Origin: Polyangiaceae bacterium
GTDB taxonomy: Bacteria > Myxococcota_A > Polyangia > Polyangiales > Polyangiaceae
Assembly: GCA_016715885.1 (NCBI GenBank)
Contig: JADJXL010000028.1
Coordinates: 372,001 to 436,000 of the forward strand
Length of the DNA: 64,000 bases
Direction: 5' to 3'
Shown piece by piece: positions 9,209 to 18,508 of the stretch; position 1 is the first letter of the stretch; every line of letters begins with the position of its first letter. The notes beneath the pieces were generated by a model. The model did no database searches and was not told the DNA's origin. It worked only from the letters and a program-made list of their open reading frames with translations. Both the position numbers and the translations under genes were made by a program.

Positions 9209-9769
9209 TCATTCAGTCATCGCCCGCACTCGCCCGAGCGTCCAGACGCCGTGCTGCTGCACATATCGCGTCATTCGGCCTTCCTTGCTTTCTCGTTTCA
9301 AATCGCAGCTCGTGAAGCGCAAGAGCAGGGCGTTCGTGGAGATGCACCGCGTATCGTGAATGTCGCCCGGAAGGTAAACCATGCAGTCTCCAGCGCGCAT
9401 CCGCTGCACGTCTCGCTGCACGAGACGAACATGACCGTTTGCCTCGGTCATTCGAGCATAGGTTCCCATCTCCATTTCACCGTGCTGGACGGCGTACACC
9501 ACCCAGCCCGCTCCATGGTCGTGAGGGGCTCGATAACGATCCTGCTGTTCCACATACGCATTGAGCAGAAAATCATGCTCGGGATCTCGGTACAGTTGCT
9601 TGTCTTCGGGAGGATCCCTGTGCAGCTCGGCCAGCCATTCCTCTGCAATCGGCGCTTGGGCGAGCCCCTCGAGAAGGGTTCGGCATCGTGTAACCATTTC
9701 CGTGGTCAGAGGGCCCCAAAAGGATTTTACATCGGTAATGAACGTTTCGAGCGAATTCTTGGTCGTCAT
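9209..9769 (-). CDS. Cupin protein, cysteine dioxygenase-like
   Basis: 186-aa soluble protein with a cupin fold signature. Motif 1 contains HDH (H83, H85) and motif 2 has the form G-x5-L-PGDIH with H138, giving the three-histidine iron site expected for thiol dioxygenases such as cysteine dioxygenase. The acidic ligand common to other cupins is not at its usual place, which also fits that family; the substrate cannot be named. The start has a strong AAGGAG box. The gene follows the MFS exporter gene on the same strand after 34 bp, so the two are probably co-transcribed and controlled by the divergent LysR regulator. Confidence 0.78.
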   Translation of the reverse strand: MTTKNSLETFITDVKSFWGPLTTEMVTRCRTLLEGLAQAPIAEEWLAELHRDPPEDKQLYRDPEHDFLLNAYVEQQDRYRAPHDHGAGWVVYAVQHGEMEMGTYARMTEANGHVRLVQRDVQRMRAGDCMVYLPGDIHDTRCISTNALLLRFTSCDLKRESKEGRMTRYVQQHGVWTLGRVRAMTE

Positions 9770-9803
9770 GGTTTTTCTCTCCTTGTATTGTTGAACGAAC
9801 TCC

Positions 9804-11273
9804 TCATGGATGATGGACTTTCGTCACTTCCCGACGCAGGCCGCGTGCATGGGTCAGCGCGACGGCGAGCAGCGCGCTGATCATGAGAGCCGCGGCGAGG
9901 CTGTACGCGCCGCGCATTCCTGCGGAGACGGCGTCTGAGCCCGCTGTTGTTACGTCGCTTTTGCCCGCAGCGAATGCGAACACCGCGCCCATGAAACACG
10001 CCCCCGTGGTAAGTCCCAAATTGCGCGATAGGCTCAGCGTTCCCGACATGACGCCGCGCTCACGAGGGTCGACGTTCTGCATGACGGCCGTGTTGTTCGC
10101 CGCCTGAAACAATGCATAACTCGCGGTGGCGACGACCATGGGAAGCACATAGCCCGGAATGCCGAACGTCTTGGGGGTGAGCGCCAACAAGATGTCGCCA
10201 ACTGCAATTCCGAAAAGCCCCGCGAGGGTGGTGCGATGCGTGCCAAAACGGTCCACGACGCGACCTGCAGGAATACCCGCCAATGCAGATACGGAAGGTC
10301 CAGCAGACATGACCATGCCAACCGTCCCTGCGTCGAGCTGCATACCGAGAGCCAGGTAAAACGGACCCACCACGAGATTGGTCATCGCCACCGTGGAGAC
10401 GAGCAGATTCGCAAACAGGCTCGCATTCAATGTGGCATCGCGGAAGAGCGTCAAACGAAGGAGCGGCGCGGCCGCTTTCTTTTCGGTGACGATAAAAAGA
10501 GCCAATGCAATCAGCGCAGCAATGAGCAAAACCAGACTGCGCATACCAAAGTGCCCTCGTCCCGAGGTCATGGCGAGCGCATAAGCAATCAGCGTCAGGC
10601 CAAGCAGCGCGGTCCCTTTGTTGTCGAAACCAATGGCATCGTCGCCTTTTCGTGCGTGGGCAGGCAGGTGTGTACACACGAGAGCAAAGGCCGCCAAACC
10701 AAGCGGAACATTGATCAGGAATATGGCGCGCCAGCCGAACCAGTGGATGAGAACACCTCCGAGCGAAGGTCCAAGTGCAGTACCCACGGCGGACGTAGCT
10801 CCAAGCAAGCCCATTGCGCTGCCAGTCCTGACCTTGGGCACAATCTCGCTGACGAATGCGAAGGTCAGCGCCATCATGATGGCGGCACCCAAACCTTGTA
10901 TTGCGCGCGCGATGATCACGACCCACAACGAGGGCGCGACGGCACTGACGAGCGACGCGGTCGAAAAGACGAGCAGCCCAGCTCGCAGCAATCGCTGACG
11001 GCCCAGGAGGTCGCCAAGTCTTCCAAAGCTGACGATGGAAGACGTAATGGCAACCAAGTATGCGACGACGACCCATTGAACTTCTTGAAATGATGCGCCG
11101 AAGGTCTTGGCGAGCGTCGGTAGGGCGACATTGGCGCTGCTGGTGCCAAGCGACGACAAAAGCATGGATAGACAAAGGCTGGCGAGCGCCCACGGAATCG
11201 AAGGTATTGCCCGTGTGCCTCCCTGGAGTGCTTCGCTCGTGCGTGCGCTCATTGCGTTCGACGAAAATTCCAT
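9804..11273 (-). CDS. MFS transporter, DHA2-type drug exporter
   Basis: 489-aa integral membrane protein with about 14 hydrophobic segments and the MFS loop motif GRLGDLLGRQR after the second helix, plus a G-x-x-x-GP-x-x-GG motif typical of drug:H+ antiporters (motif C, LGPSLGG). This places it in the DHA2 (EmrB/QacA-like) group; the exported compound is unknown. The start at 11273 is chosen because GTGAGG lies a few bases upstream; the frame is open to 11336. It heads a likely two-gene operon with the cupin gene and is transcribed away from a LysR-type regulator, a common arrangement for regulator-controlled efflux. Confidence 0.88.
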   Translation of the reverse strand: MEFSSNAMSARTSEALQGGTRAIPSIPWALASLCLSMLLSSLGTSSANVALPTLAKTFGASFQEVQWVVVAYLVAITSSIVSFGRLGDLLGRQRLLRAGLLVFSTASLVSAVAPSLWVVIIARAIQGLGAAIMMALTFAFVSEIVPKVRTGSAMGLLGATSAVGTALGPSLGGVLIHWFGWRAIFLINVPLGLAAFALVCTHLPAHARKGDDAIGFDNKGTALLGLTLIAYALAMTSGRGHFGMRSLVLLIAALIALALFIVTEKKAAAPLLRLTLFRDATLNASLFANLLVSTVAMTNLVVGPFYLALGMQLDAGTVGMVMSAGPSVSALAGIPAGRVVDRFGTHRTTLAGLFGIAVGDILLALTPKTFGIPGYVLPMVVATASYALFQAANNTAVMQNVDPRERGVMSGTLSLSRNLGLTTGACFMGAVFAFAAGKSDVTTAGSDAVSAGMRGAYSLAAALMISALLAVALTHARGLRREVTKVHHP

Positions 11274-11309
11274 CGCGACCTCACAGCGGGCAACGTACGA
11301 GCAATCGAC

Positions 11310-11361
11310 ACATGGCGGAAGACGCACGGCATGCACTCGATGGTTGCGTTTGACGCCATGT
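11310..11361. promoter_or_regulatory. Inverted repeat, candidate LysR operator
   Basis: In the 106-bp divergent spacer the arms ACATGGCG (11310-11317) and CGCCATGT (11354-11361) are exact reverse complements 36 bp apart. The right arm is also part of ATGG-N12-CCAT (11340-11359), roughly the size of a LysR box. Position and symmetry fit an operator shared by the regulator and the exporter; binding is inferred only. Confidence 0.35.
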
Positions 11362-11379
11362 CACGTGCACAATGAAGCC

Positions 11380-12345
11380 ATGGAAAGGCCGGACCTCAAT
11401 CTGCTCGTGGCGTTGGACATTCTGTTGGAGGAGGGCAACGTTGCGGCAGCCGCGCGACGCATGCGTCTGAGCGCGTCCGCGATGAGCAGGACCTTGGCGC
11501 GATTGCGTGAGGCGACAGGTGATCCGCTGCTGGTCCGGGCGGGGCGAGGTCTGGTCGCTACGCCGCGCGCGGCAGAGCTGCGGGAGCGCGTGGGCCAGGT
11601 CGTACGCGATGCCGAGGCCGTGCTGAAGCCCGCCGAGAAGATCGATATCGGGAAGCTCGAGCGAACGTTCACCGTGCGAACGAGCGAGGGCTTCGTAGAG
11701 AACTTCGGTCCTGCGCTGATCCAACGCGTGAGCGCAGAAGCTCCAAGGGTGCGACTCGGCTTCGTGCAGAAGGTGGTTCGTGATAGCGGGCAACTTCGCG
11801 CAGGAACGGTGGACCTAGAAACCGGTGTCGTGGGAAAGACCACGGGGCCCGAATTGATCACACAGGCGCTGTTCCATGATCGCTTCATTGGCGTCGTGCG
11901 TGCAGGGCATGCTCTAAGTGAGGGGCTCGTCACCGCAGCGCGCTATGCCGAGGAGAAGCACGTCGAAACCACCAATCACGCGCCAGGCCCCATTGACGTG
12001 ATATTGAGTTCGTTCGGGCTCGAGCGAGAAGTTGCGGTCGTCGTTGGCGGTTTTTCGACGGCCATTGCGCTCGCGCGGTCGTCGGACTACATCGCGACCG
12101 TACCTGCACGACACACGGGAAATCTGCGCGCCGGTATGTTCAGCTTCGAGCTGCCTTTTCCCACGCGAGGGTTCACGGTATCGATGCTTTGGCATCCACG
12201 GCTCGATGCAGACCCCGCACATCGCTGGCTAAGGCGCTGCGTTCGGGAAGTTTGCACGAGCGAGCACAGCGATTCGTCCGATCACGCGGCCAATCCGAAG
12301 CGCACGGGAAAGCGAGCGCCACATGGCCACGGGCAGCGGCATTGA
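11380..12345 (+). CDS. LysR-family transcriptional regulator
   Basis: 321-aa regulator. Residues about 4-65 form a LysR winged helix-turn-helix (LNLLVALDILLEEGNVAAAA, then SASAMSRTLARLRE), and the remainder is a periplasmic-binding-protein-like effector domain with a dimerising beta/alpha pattern (GFSTAIALARSSDYIATVPA). ATG 11380 gives the canonical start (MERPDLNLL). It is divergent from the MFS exporter-cupin pair and probably regulates it, as LysR proteins usually control adjacent divergent genes. The inducer is unknown. The last 25 or so residues are polar and basic, somewhat longer than usual. Confidence 0.9.
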   Translation: MERPDLNLLVALDILLEEGNVAAAARRMRLSASAMSRTLARLREATGDPLLVRAGRGLVATPRAAELRERVGQVVRDAEAVLKPAEKIDIGKLERTFTVRTSEGFVENFGPALIQRVSAEAPRVRLGFVQKVVRDSGQLRAGTVDLETGVVGKTTGPELITQALFHDRFIGVVRAGHALSEGLVTAARYAEEKHVETTNHAPGPIDVILSSFGLEREVAVVVGGFSTAIALARSSDYIATVPARHTGNLRAGMFSFELPFPTRGFTVSMLWHPRLDADPAHRWLRRCVREVCTSEHSDSSDHAANPKRTGKRAPHGHGQRH

Positions 12346-12422
12346 AGGTGCGGCAAGCGGGGTGTATTTCCAACGAGATCCCTTCATGGATTGGCGTATC
12401 GTGAGTTGAGGAAAGTAAATTT

Positions 12423-12746
12423 ATGAATGTGCAGTGTCTTTCGTGTGGCGTGGAAAAGAACACCGGGGAGAAGGAAGTTTATCCCTACCCGGAAGATGGT
12501 ATGGTGGACGAGCCAATCCGGCCGGTGTTTTTTTTGGATTGCCAAGATGGAGAAGACTGGCGCAAGGTCGTGGTGTGCCACGAATGCTTCCATCGATTGG
12601 CGCCTGACCAATGGATCAGCAGGCGTTGTTGGGAAACGTTGGAGCCAATGACGCCATTCGAGGCGCTGCCTCTCGCCGACTTTCGCTCAGATTCGCACCG
12701 CTCGCAGACTGAGAAGGGTTTGGTCGAAGCGAAGTCATCAAAGTAG
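12423..12746 (+). CDS. Small zinc-ribbon-like protein
   Basis: 107-aa protein with CLSC at residues 5-8 and CHEC near the middle, a pair of CxxC knuckles that suggests a zinc ribbon. The rest is acidic/aromatic with no known catalytic motif, and the last 20 residues are polar. A GAGGAAAG box precedes the ATG. It follows the LysR gene on the same strand by 77 bp and its 3' end overlaps the end of the convergent cytochrome gene by nine bases. I do not recognise the family; a similar layout is seen in small uncharacterised proteins of myxobacteria, but a function is not supported. Confidence 0.75.
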   Translation: MNVQCLSCGVEKNTGEKEVYPYPEDGMVDEPIRPVFFLDCQDGEDWRKVVVCHECFHRLAPDQWISRRCWETLEPMTPFEALPLADFRSDSHRSQTEKGLVEAKSSK

Positions 12747-14849
12747 TTCGAGAAACGCTCGCATTGCTTCGGCTTCGCGTGCGTCGAGCTTTTTCGCGCC
12801 CTCCGGCGCTCCATCGTGGAAAAACGCGCCGTCGTCGGTCCATCCCACGCGATCCAAGACGCCCTGCAAATCCTTTGCTGCACCGCTCGTCAAATACGGC
12901 CTCTTCTTGTACAGCCTTCGCAACGACGGCACACGCGCACCGCGCTCGTGCACATAAGGCTCGACGCCCGTTTTTCGATATTCGTTCATGGCCCACACGA
13001 TCGGCCCCGACGAAAATATGTGCGATTCCCATGCGTTGAACGACGTCACGCGCGACATGGCGTCATCCGTCGACGTACGCGCCTGATGGCACGATTCGCA
13101 TCGATCGCGAAAAACACGCGCACCTTCCGATTCCAGCGCTGAAAACGCCGAGCGCCCTTCAATGGCCGGGTTCGTTCGATGCGAAAATGCCATGAGAAAC
13201 GTCATGAGCGCCTTGCGTAATTCGAGCGGCGGCAGCCTCGATCCAAAGTAGGCCGCCTCTTGCATTGCAGAAAGGGTCGGATGTGCGCTGGGCGGTTCCA
13301 AGGAAAACCACGGCAAATAATCATTACCCGCCCCGGCCACTCGAAATTCATTGTGCGCTATCGAAGAGAGGTCTGGATCGAGCGCCCGCGAAAAGTGCGG
13401 CCTGTTGTTGAAGAGCCCGAGCAGCGGCTTCGTCACGACACGCACGTCGCCGCGACCCGTATGATGGATTCGGCCATCGACATGACCCTCGAAATGGCAG
13501 GTTTCGCAGGTAAAACGGCTATGCGCGTCGTCCGCCTTGTTTTTGGGCGCCATGAGCGTCGTGAAAAAGAGCGCCTCGCCAAGACGAAGCGTACCGCGGC
13601 GACTTGCATCGACCGGAGCATCGACCACGGGCACGATTTTTTGGACGTCGCCAGCATCGTTCAACGTGACGAATGCATCGAGAAGCGGATTCGCTATGAC
13701 AAACCCTCCGCCGGCCCTCTTCGCAATCGCACGTGACCCACCAGGAAGCGAATGCAATCGAACATCCGTCGGCGGTTTTCCCGCATCACCAAAGACAAAC
13801 CTAACAAGACTTTCGCCACCGTAGCCCGTCACGAACGCTGCAAGTTTGCCCTCGGCGGTTTCGTCGAGCTCCACGGCCTTCGGCGTCACGACACCAAACT
13901 CGGACACGTTCACCATGGACAAGCGTTCAGCCGCTCCATCGTGAACCTTGTACAGAAAGACAAACGAGTCGATGTACCCGAAAAACCCACCCCGACGATC
14001 GAGCGGATGATCTTCGACACCGCCGGCAAGCACGAGCAAGTCGTCACCCGCGGGCCGCGCCGAAAAGCTCCAAATCGGGCCGTCATGCGTGATGCGCGTC
14101 TCGCCCGCGTCCGCCACGGCACCGTCGTCGTCCACGGTTCGAACGACGAGCGCATGCGCGAGAAGGCAGTTCGTGATGACGAACTTGCCCACGCGCACGA
14201 CGCGAACGGGCGCGCCCCCAAGCGTGATGTCCGAGCGTCGAGCGGGCAGGATCGAATCGGCCTGCGGCGCATCGAAAGGTTGGGGCACCAATGAAATGAG
14301 CCGGCCGCGATCCTCTTCGACCGCATACAAAGCTCCTTCGGGACCGACTGCAACGTCACGCAACGCGCGTACATCGGGAAGCTCGTAACGCCCCGCCGCT
14401 TCGAGATGCGGAGCATCGTCTCGAACGACGAACCGCTCGATCCGGCCAGCGCGTTCACCCACGACAAACACGGTTTTTCCATCCGAACTCACCGCAACAC
14501 CGCTCGGTGATGGTGGCGCAGGCAAACGCTGAAGCTCTTGCAACGAAGCATCCAGTACGACGATCGCGTCGCGACCTCGCAAGATCGACACGAAGCGTTT
14601 TCCGTCGCCGAACGGAGTGATGGTGTATGGATCGGCCCCGAAGGCATGATCGCTCGAAGGCAGATGGACGAAGTCTGTTTGCGCGCGTCGCGCCGCTTCG
14701 AATTCGCGAAGCTCTGGCAGAGGATCGTACGAGTTCGTAGCGATGGTTTGGACAGACGCACTCTTGCGTTCACAACTCGCGCTACTGGCCAGCATTGCAA
14801 GTAGCGCGAGCCGTCCTGCTCGACGCGCGATGGAAACGCGGACGTTCAC
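12738..14849 (-). CDS. Di-haem cytochrome c / beta-propeller lipoprotein
   Basis: 703 aa from GTG 14849. The N-terminus has a hydrophobic leader ending in a weak lipobox (LASSASC). Residues up to about 430 show repeated propeller-type strands (for example FVSILRGRDAIVVLD, GVAVSSDGKTVFVVGERAGRIE). Two haem motifs follow, CETCH near 448-452 and CESCH near 584-588, and the intervening sequence (GRGD, TKPLLGLFNN, HF) recalls bacterial di-haem cytochrome c peroxidase/MauG relatives. It likely acts in the periplasm or outer membrane as a redox protein; the substrate is unknown. The start is uncertain because no strong ribosome binding site is seen; the frame is open to 15017. It lies 16 bp behind a mini-lipoprotein gene. 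Confidence 0.8.
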   Translation of the reverse strand: MNVRVSIARRAGRLALLAMLASSASCERKSASVQTIATNSYDPLPELREFEAARRAQTDFVHLPSSDHAFGADPYTITPFGDGKRFVSILRGRDAIVVLDASLQELQRLPAPPSPSGVAVSSDGKTVFVVGERAGRIERFVVRDDAPHLEAAGRYELPDVRALRDVAVGPEGALYAVEEDRGRLISLVPQPFDAPQADSILPARRSDITLGGAPVRVVRVGKFVITNCLLAHALVVRTVDDDGAVADAGETRITHDGPIWSFSARPAGDDLLVLAGGVEDHPLDRRGGFFGYIDSFVFLYKVHDGAAERLSMVNVSEFGVVTPKAVELDETAEGKLAAFVTGYGGESLVRFVFGDAGKPPTDVRLHSLPGGSRAIAKRAGGGFVIANPLLDAFVTLNDAGDVQKIVPVVDAPVDASRRGTLRLGEALFFTTLMAPKNKADDAHSRFTCETCHFEGHVDGRIHHTGRGDVRVVTKPLLGLFNNRPHFSRALDPDLSSIAHNEFRVAGAGNDYLPWFSLEPPSAHPTLSAMQEAAYFGSRLPPLELRKALMTFLMAFSHRTNPAIEGRSAFSALESEGARVFRDRCESCHQARTSTDDAMSRVTSFNAWESHIFSSGPIVWAMNEYRKTGVEPYVHERGARVPSLRRLYKKRPYLTSGAAKDLQGVLDRVGWTDDGAFFHDGAPEGAKKLDAREAEAMRAFLELL

Positions 14850-14865
14850 GAACGCGCCGCGAAGC

Positions 14866-15045
14866 TCACCAACCGCCCTCGTCCTTCTTTTCCTCGGCCT
14901 TTGCGGGAGCAGCCGCGGGCGCAGCGCTCGGCGCAGGTTCAGCCGCCTTGCTCTTGTCGGGCGTGGGCGTGGCGGCTTTTTCCTCGGGGCAACCAACGAG
15001 CATCGATGCGGAAACAAGCAACAACACGAACGGCGCTACTTTCAT
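14866..15045 (-). CDS. Small lipoprotein, Ala/Pro/Lys-rich
   Basis: 59-aa protein: signal peptide MKVAPFVLLLVSASMLVGC with a good lipobox (LVGC), then a charged linker of Ala, Pro, Lys and Glu ending in DEGGW. GAGGAG lies seven bases before the ATG, which fixes the start. It directly precedes the di-haem cytochrome gene and diverges from the VCBS/ASPIC lipoprotein gene. The size and composition suggest a membrane-tethered linker or partner for the cytochrome; this is only inferred from adjacency. Confidence 0.75.
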   Translation of the reverse strand: MKVAPFVLLLVSASMLVGCPEEKAATPTPDKSKAAEPAPSAAPAAAPAKAEEKKDEGGW

Positions 15046-15162
15046 GTGATGAACTCCTCGGATGCGAGCGAAGCACAACGTGCGCTCTGCGCGAAGAGGT
15101 TTTGAGCGAGCGTGCCTTTGGAGCAGAAAGACGCCGCGCACGCGATTCTGTAAACTGCGGCG

Positions 15163-17103
15163 ATGATGCACAAGCGTACGGTCCTCCGCAGCATGTCTTT
15201 ACTAGGCTTATCGCTCGCCGCAGGTTGCGGCGGGGAAGACACGAAAACGCAACCCATCGTCCCTTCGCCGGAACCGGTCGCCGTCGCTTGCGACGTTCAT
15301 GCGACGACGGGCAGCGCCAAATTTACGCAGCGCTCGGAAGCGTGGGGATTGTCGACGGCGAAGGTCGTTGGCAATCGGCTCACGAGCGCCGACATCAACG
15401 GTGATGGTTATCCCGACTTGCTGGTGCACGCGATTGGATCGAACAACCGCGAGGTGATTGGGCAAGGCCCGCGCCTCGTGTACGTGCTGATGAACGAGCC
15501 GGGGCCGAATGGTGGGCGCACGTTCGTCGATCGCACCACCGAAAGCGGATACGCCAAGGCGCCCGATTCCGACACGGAATATCGCTCTGCACAGTCGGCC
15601 GTGTTTGCCGATGTGGACAACGACGGGGATCTCGATGCGCTCAGCATCGTGTATACGGCACCCGACAAAGTCGGGGCGCCTCCGACGGCTGCGGATCTCG
15701 ATCGCACGACGCTGATGCTGAACGACGGCACGGGGCACTTTACGGCAGCCACCAAATCCGCGCTTTCGCCGCTCAATGCGAAACCGACGACCGGTGCGAC
15801 GTTCGTCGATGTGGATCGCAATGGCGTCGTCGATGTTTTCCTCGGTTTTTTCTTTACGACCGCCGCGAGCGCTCAGCAGCTTTTGACCGGCAATGGAGAC
15901 GGCACGTTTACCGATATTTCGCCCGGCGCGGGCGTCACTTCCGCGGCAAACCGCCGAGCAGCTTATGGCGTGACGAGCTGCGACGTGAATGACGATGGCA
16001 ATCCGGAATTGCTCGTGAGCGCCTACGCGCGTGGGCCTAACGTGCTTTACACGACCGATACGCCGGGCCATTACACGGACGTCGGCGCTGCTGCGAAATT
16101 CGCCTTCGATGACAATCAAACCTACAGCGACAATCAGATGTTCGCTTGTTATTGCACGCTTCATCCGGCCCAAGCCGATTGCATGGGTGTCGCGACGCCG
16201 CTCATTCAATGCCCGAATCCTGCCGATTCTTACTGGAATCCGACGTCGGACATCAACCCGCCACGTCTCGGAGGAAATACCTTCACGACGGTGTGCTCGG
16301 ACATGACGGGCGACGGGAAGCTCGACGTCTACCACACTGAAATTGCGCATTGGTGGGCCGGTCAAAGCTCGGACAAGTCCGAATTATTGAGAAACGTTTC
16401 GGAAGGAACGTCGATCGCGTTTGAAAGGCCCGAACGAGCGGCCGTGGGACTCGAGTGGGAACATCCGACGGTGGATTGGAACGAAGGTGGAATCGTCTCG
16501 GCTGCGGCGGACGTCGACAATGACGGGCGTGAAGACATCCTCGTCGGGGCGAGCGATTATCCGGATCAATATAGCCTGTATTTTCACCAAAAAACGGGGG
16601 GCACCTTCGAGGAAATCGGGTTGGCCCAGGGACTGCATCATGCATGCACGAGCGGCATGACGGTGGCCGATTTCGATCGCGACGGGGACCTCGATATCGT
16701 GGTCGGATCGGGAACTGCGCGAGATTGCAGCAAAATTTGGTCGTCGAACGAGGTTCATTTCTACGAAAACGATGCGAATCAATACGGGCATTGGCTGGGC
16801 ATCAAGCTCGTGGGAGACGGCGTATCGACGAACCGCGCAGGCATTGGAGCACGCGTGACCATCGATGCCAATGGCAAGAAGCTCGTTCGCGAGCTTGGCG
16901 GCGGCTATGGGCACATGGGCATGCAAAACGATACCGTCGTGTTTTTCGGGCTCGGCGGATGCGAGATTTTGCATTCGGTCGAAGTCACGTGGCCGAATGG
17001 TGCGCGCACGGTGGAACGTTTTGAAAACGTCGTCGCGGACAGGTTCATTGAATTGAGGCAGGGTGATTCGAAGGTGTACGACGTAGAGATGAAGACGGAG
17101 TAG
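15163..17103 (+). CDS. VCBS/FG-GAP repeat lipoprotein with ASPIC/UnbV domain
   Basis: 646-aa exported protein. Signal peptide with lipobox LAAGC (C22). It carries at least four calcium-binding FG-GAP/VCBS-type loops (DINGDGYPD, DVDNDGDLD, DVDNDGRED, DFDRDGDLD) that predict a seven-bladed integrin-like propeller, and ends in an ASPIC/UnbV domain (GIGARVTI ... HMGMQND ... EVTWPNGA). This CRTAC1-like architecture is common in myxobacteria and Planctomycetes; the ligand is unknown. A second ATG immediately follows the first. The gene is divergent from the cytochrome/mini-lipoprotein pair, suggesting a shared cell-surface function, which is inference. Confidence 0.9.
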   Translation: MMHKRTVLRSMSLLGLSLAAGCGGEDTKTQPIVPSPEPVAVACDVHATTGSAKFTQRSEAWGLSTAKVVGNRLTSADINGDGYPDLLVHAIGSNNREVIGQGPRLVYVLMNEPGPNGGRTFVDRTTESGYAKAPDSDTEYRSAQSAVFADVDNDGDLDALSIVYTAPDKVGAPPTAADLDRTTLMLNDGTGHFTAATKSALSPLNAKPTTGATFVDVDRNGVVDVFLGFFFTTAASAQQLLTGNGDGTFTDISPGAGVTSAANRRAAYGVTSCDVNDDGNPELLVSAYARGPNVLYTTDTPGHYTDVGAAAKFAFDDNQTYSDNQMFACYCTLHPAQADCMGVATPLIQCPNPADSYWNPTSDINPPRLGGNTFTTVCSDMTGDGKLDVYHTEIAHWWAGQSSDKSELLRNVSEGTSIAFERPERAAVGLEWEHPTVDWNEGGIVSAAADVDNDGREDILVGASDYPDQYSLYFHQKTGGTFEEIGLAQGLHHACTSGMTVADFDRDGDLDIVVGSGTARDCSKIWSSNEVHFYENDANQYGHWLGIKLVGDGVSTNRAGIGARVTIDANGKKLVRELGGGYGHMGMQNDTVVFFGLGGCEILHSVEVTWPNGARTVERFENVVADRFIELRQGDSKVYDVEMKTE

Positions 17104-17119
17104 CGCGCCTGCCTCGTCG

Positions 17120-17803
17120 TCAGCTCGCTCGGCGCACGCCTTGTTTCGGCTGCGCCGGTTGCGTGTCGCGTTTGCGGCTGGCAAACGCCAGGAGGAGCCG
17201 TTTGACCTCTTCATCGCTCACGGTCTGAAAATCGATATAATATTGCCCGACGGCAAACAGACCGGGATCCTCGATCAAGCATTCCACGCGATCCGCTTCG
17301 CCACGCAACATGTCCGCTCGCTCGGGCGATGCAACGGGTACCGCAAGCACGATGGGCGATGCCCCCATTGCACGCATGTATCTTACGGCGGCCATGGCCG
17401 TCGCACCGGTTGCAATGCCATCGTCCACGATGACGACCGCATGTCCGGCAACGGACGGACGAAGGTGCCCGTCGAACATGGATTCGCGCCGCCGCGCTTC
17501 GCCCGTTTGAAACGAAAGTTCATTTTCCAAGTAATCCTGGTCGATGCCGAGTATTCGCATCGCTCGCGGCTCGAGCCAATACGAACCATCCGCTGCGACG
17601 GCGCCAATCGCGAGCTCGGGCTGATGCGGCGCGCGCAATTTACGCGCCACGACGACACCAAGCGGTCCGTGCAGGGCGTCTGCAACGGGAGCGGCCACGA
17701 CCACGCCGCCACGCGGAATTCCCAGCACGACAGCACCTTCGAGCCCCATCCCGGAAAGATGCTCACCAAGCCGCTCGCCTGCTTCGACGCGATCTTGAAA
17801 CAT
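17120..17803 (-). CDS. Phosphoribosyltransferase family protein
   Basis: 227-aa cytoplasmic protein with a type I phosphoribosyltransferase fold. The PRPP-binding loop VVIVDDGIATGATA occupies residues 123-136, and GIPRGGVVVA (28-37) and ARKLRAPHQPELAIGAV (53-69) match the group of putative phosphoribosyltransferases often paired with dienelactone-type hydrolases. Exact base specificity is unknown for this group. The start ATG 17803 is the only credible one. It is convergent with the ASPIC lipoprotein gene (16 bp between stops) and divergent from pdxH. Confidence 0.88.
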   Translation of the reverse strand: MFQDRVEAGERLGEHLSGMGLEGAVVLGIPRGGVVVAAPVADALHGPLGVVVARKLRAPHQPELAIGAVAADGSYWLEPRAMRILGIDQDYLENELSFQTGEARRRESMFDGHLRPSVAGHAVVIVDDGIATGATAMAAVRYMRAMGASPIVLAVPVASPERADMLRGEADRVECLIEDPGLFAVGQYYIDFQTVSDEEVKRLLLAFASRKRDTQPAQPKQGVRRAS

Positions 17804-17907
17804 CGTATCCCCCTCGAGAAATCATCATGCCGAAATCGTCGCCGTCATGCACGTGGATCACGATTCGGTCTTTTCCGGACGCCGGTCGGCTCCTATGCTC
17901 CGCCCCG

Positions 17908-18495
17908 ATGAATCATCCGGTCAAAGATCCCCTCGCAGCCTTCCGTGAAGGCCTTGCCCGCGCGCAAACGCGCGAATCCAGCGATCCGACGGCCATGGCG
18001 CTCGCTACGGTCTCGCCCGACGGCCGTCCATCGGTACGCATGGTGCTGCTCAAAGAAGCCGACGAGCGCGGTTTCGTGTTTTACACGAATTTTGGAAGCC
18101 GTAAAGGTCGAGAAATCGAGAAAAATCCTTACGTTGCGCTTTGCATTCATTGGCCCAAAGCGGCCGAACAAGTGCGCATTGAAGGACGCGTCGAACGCGT
18201 AACGGACGAAGAAGCCGATGCATACTTCGCCACTCGCCCGCGAGGAAGTCAGCTAGGCGCTTGGGCTTCGGCGCAAAGTGAGCCCGTCGCGTCGCGCAAA
18301 GAGCTAGAGCGGGAATTTGCCGAAGTAGAAGCTCGATTCGAAGGGCGCGACGTGCCTCGTCCGCCGCATTGGAGCGGCTATCGAGTCATTCCGGAGCGTA
18401 TCGAATTTTGGTTTGGCCGAGACGATCGCATGCACGATCGTTACCTGTACGTGCGCACGGAGAGCGGATTCTCCGCGTGCCGGCTTTGCCCTTGA
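17908..18495 (+). CDS. pdxH: Pyridoxamine 5'-phosphate oxidase
   Basis: 195 aa, the usual length. PdxH oxidises pyridoxine/pyridoxamine 5'-phosphate to pyridoxal phosphate with FMN. Visible motifs: RMVLLK (44-49), FYTNFGSRKG (58-67), the central GSQLGAWAS region, and the C-terminal substrate-binding WSGYRVIPERIEFW and RLHDR-like MHDRYLY followed by the terminal RLCP. I use ATG 17908 rather than the upstream open frame to 17827. thpR follows after 13 bp and is probably co-transcribed. Confidence 0.93.
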   Translation: MNHPVKDPLAAFREGLARAQTRESSDPTAMALATVSPDGRPSVRMVLLKEADERGFVFYTNFGSRKGREIEKNPYVALCIHWPKAAEQVRIEGRVERVTDEEADAYFATRPRGSQLGAWASAQSEPVASRKELEREFAEVEARFEGRDVPRPPHWSGYRVIPERIEFWFGRDDRMHDRYLYVRTESGFSACRLCP

Positions 18496-18508
18496 AGGAG
18501 GCTCGGCC

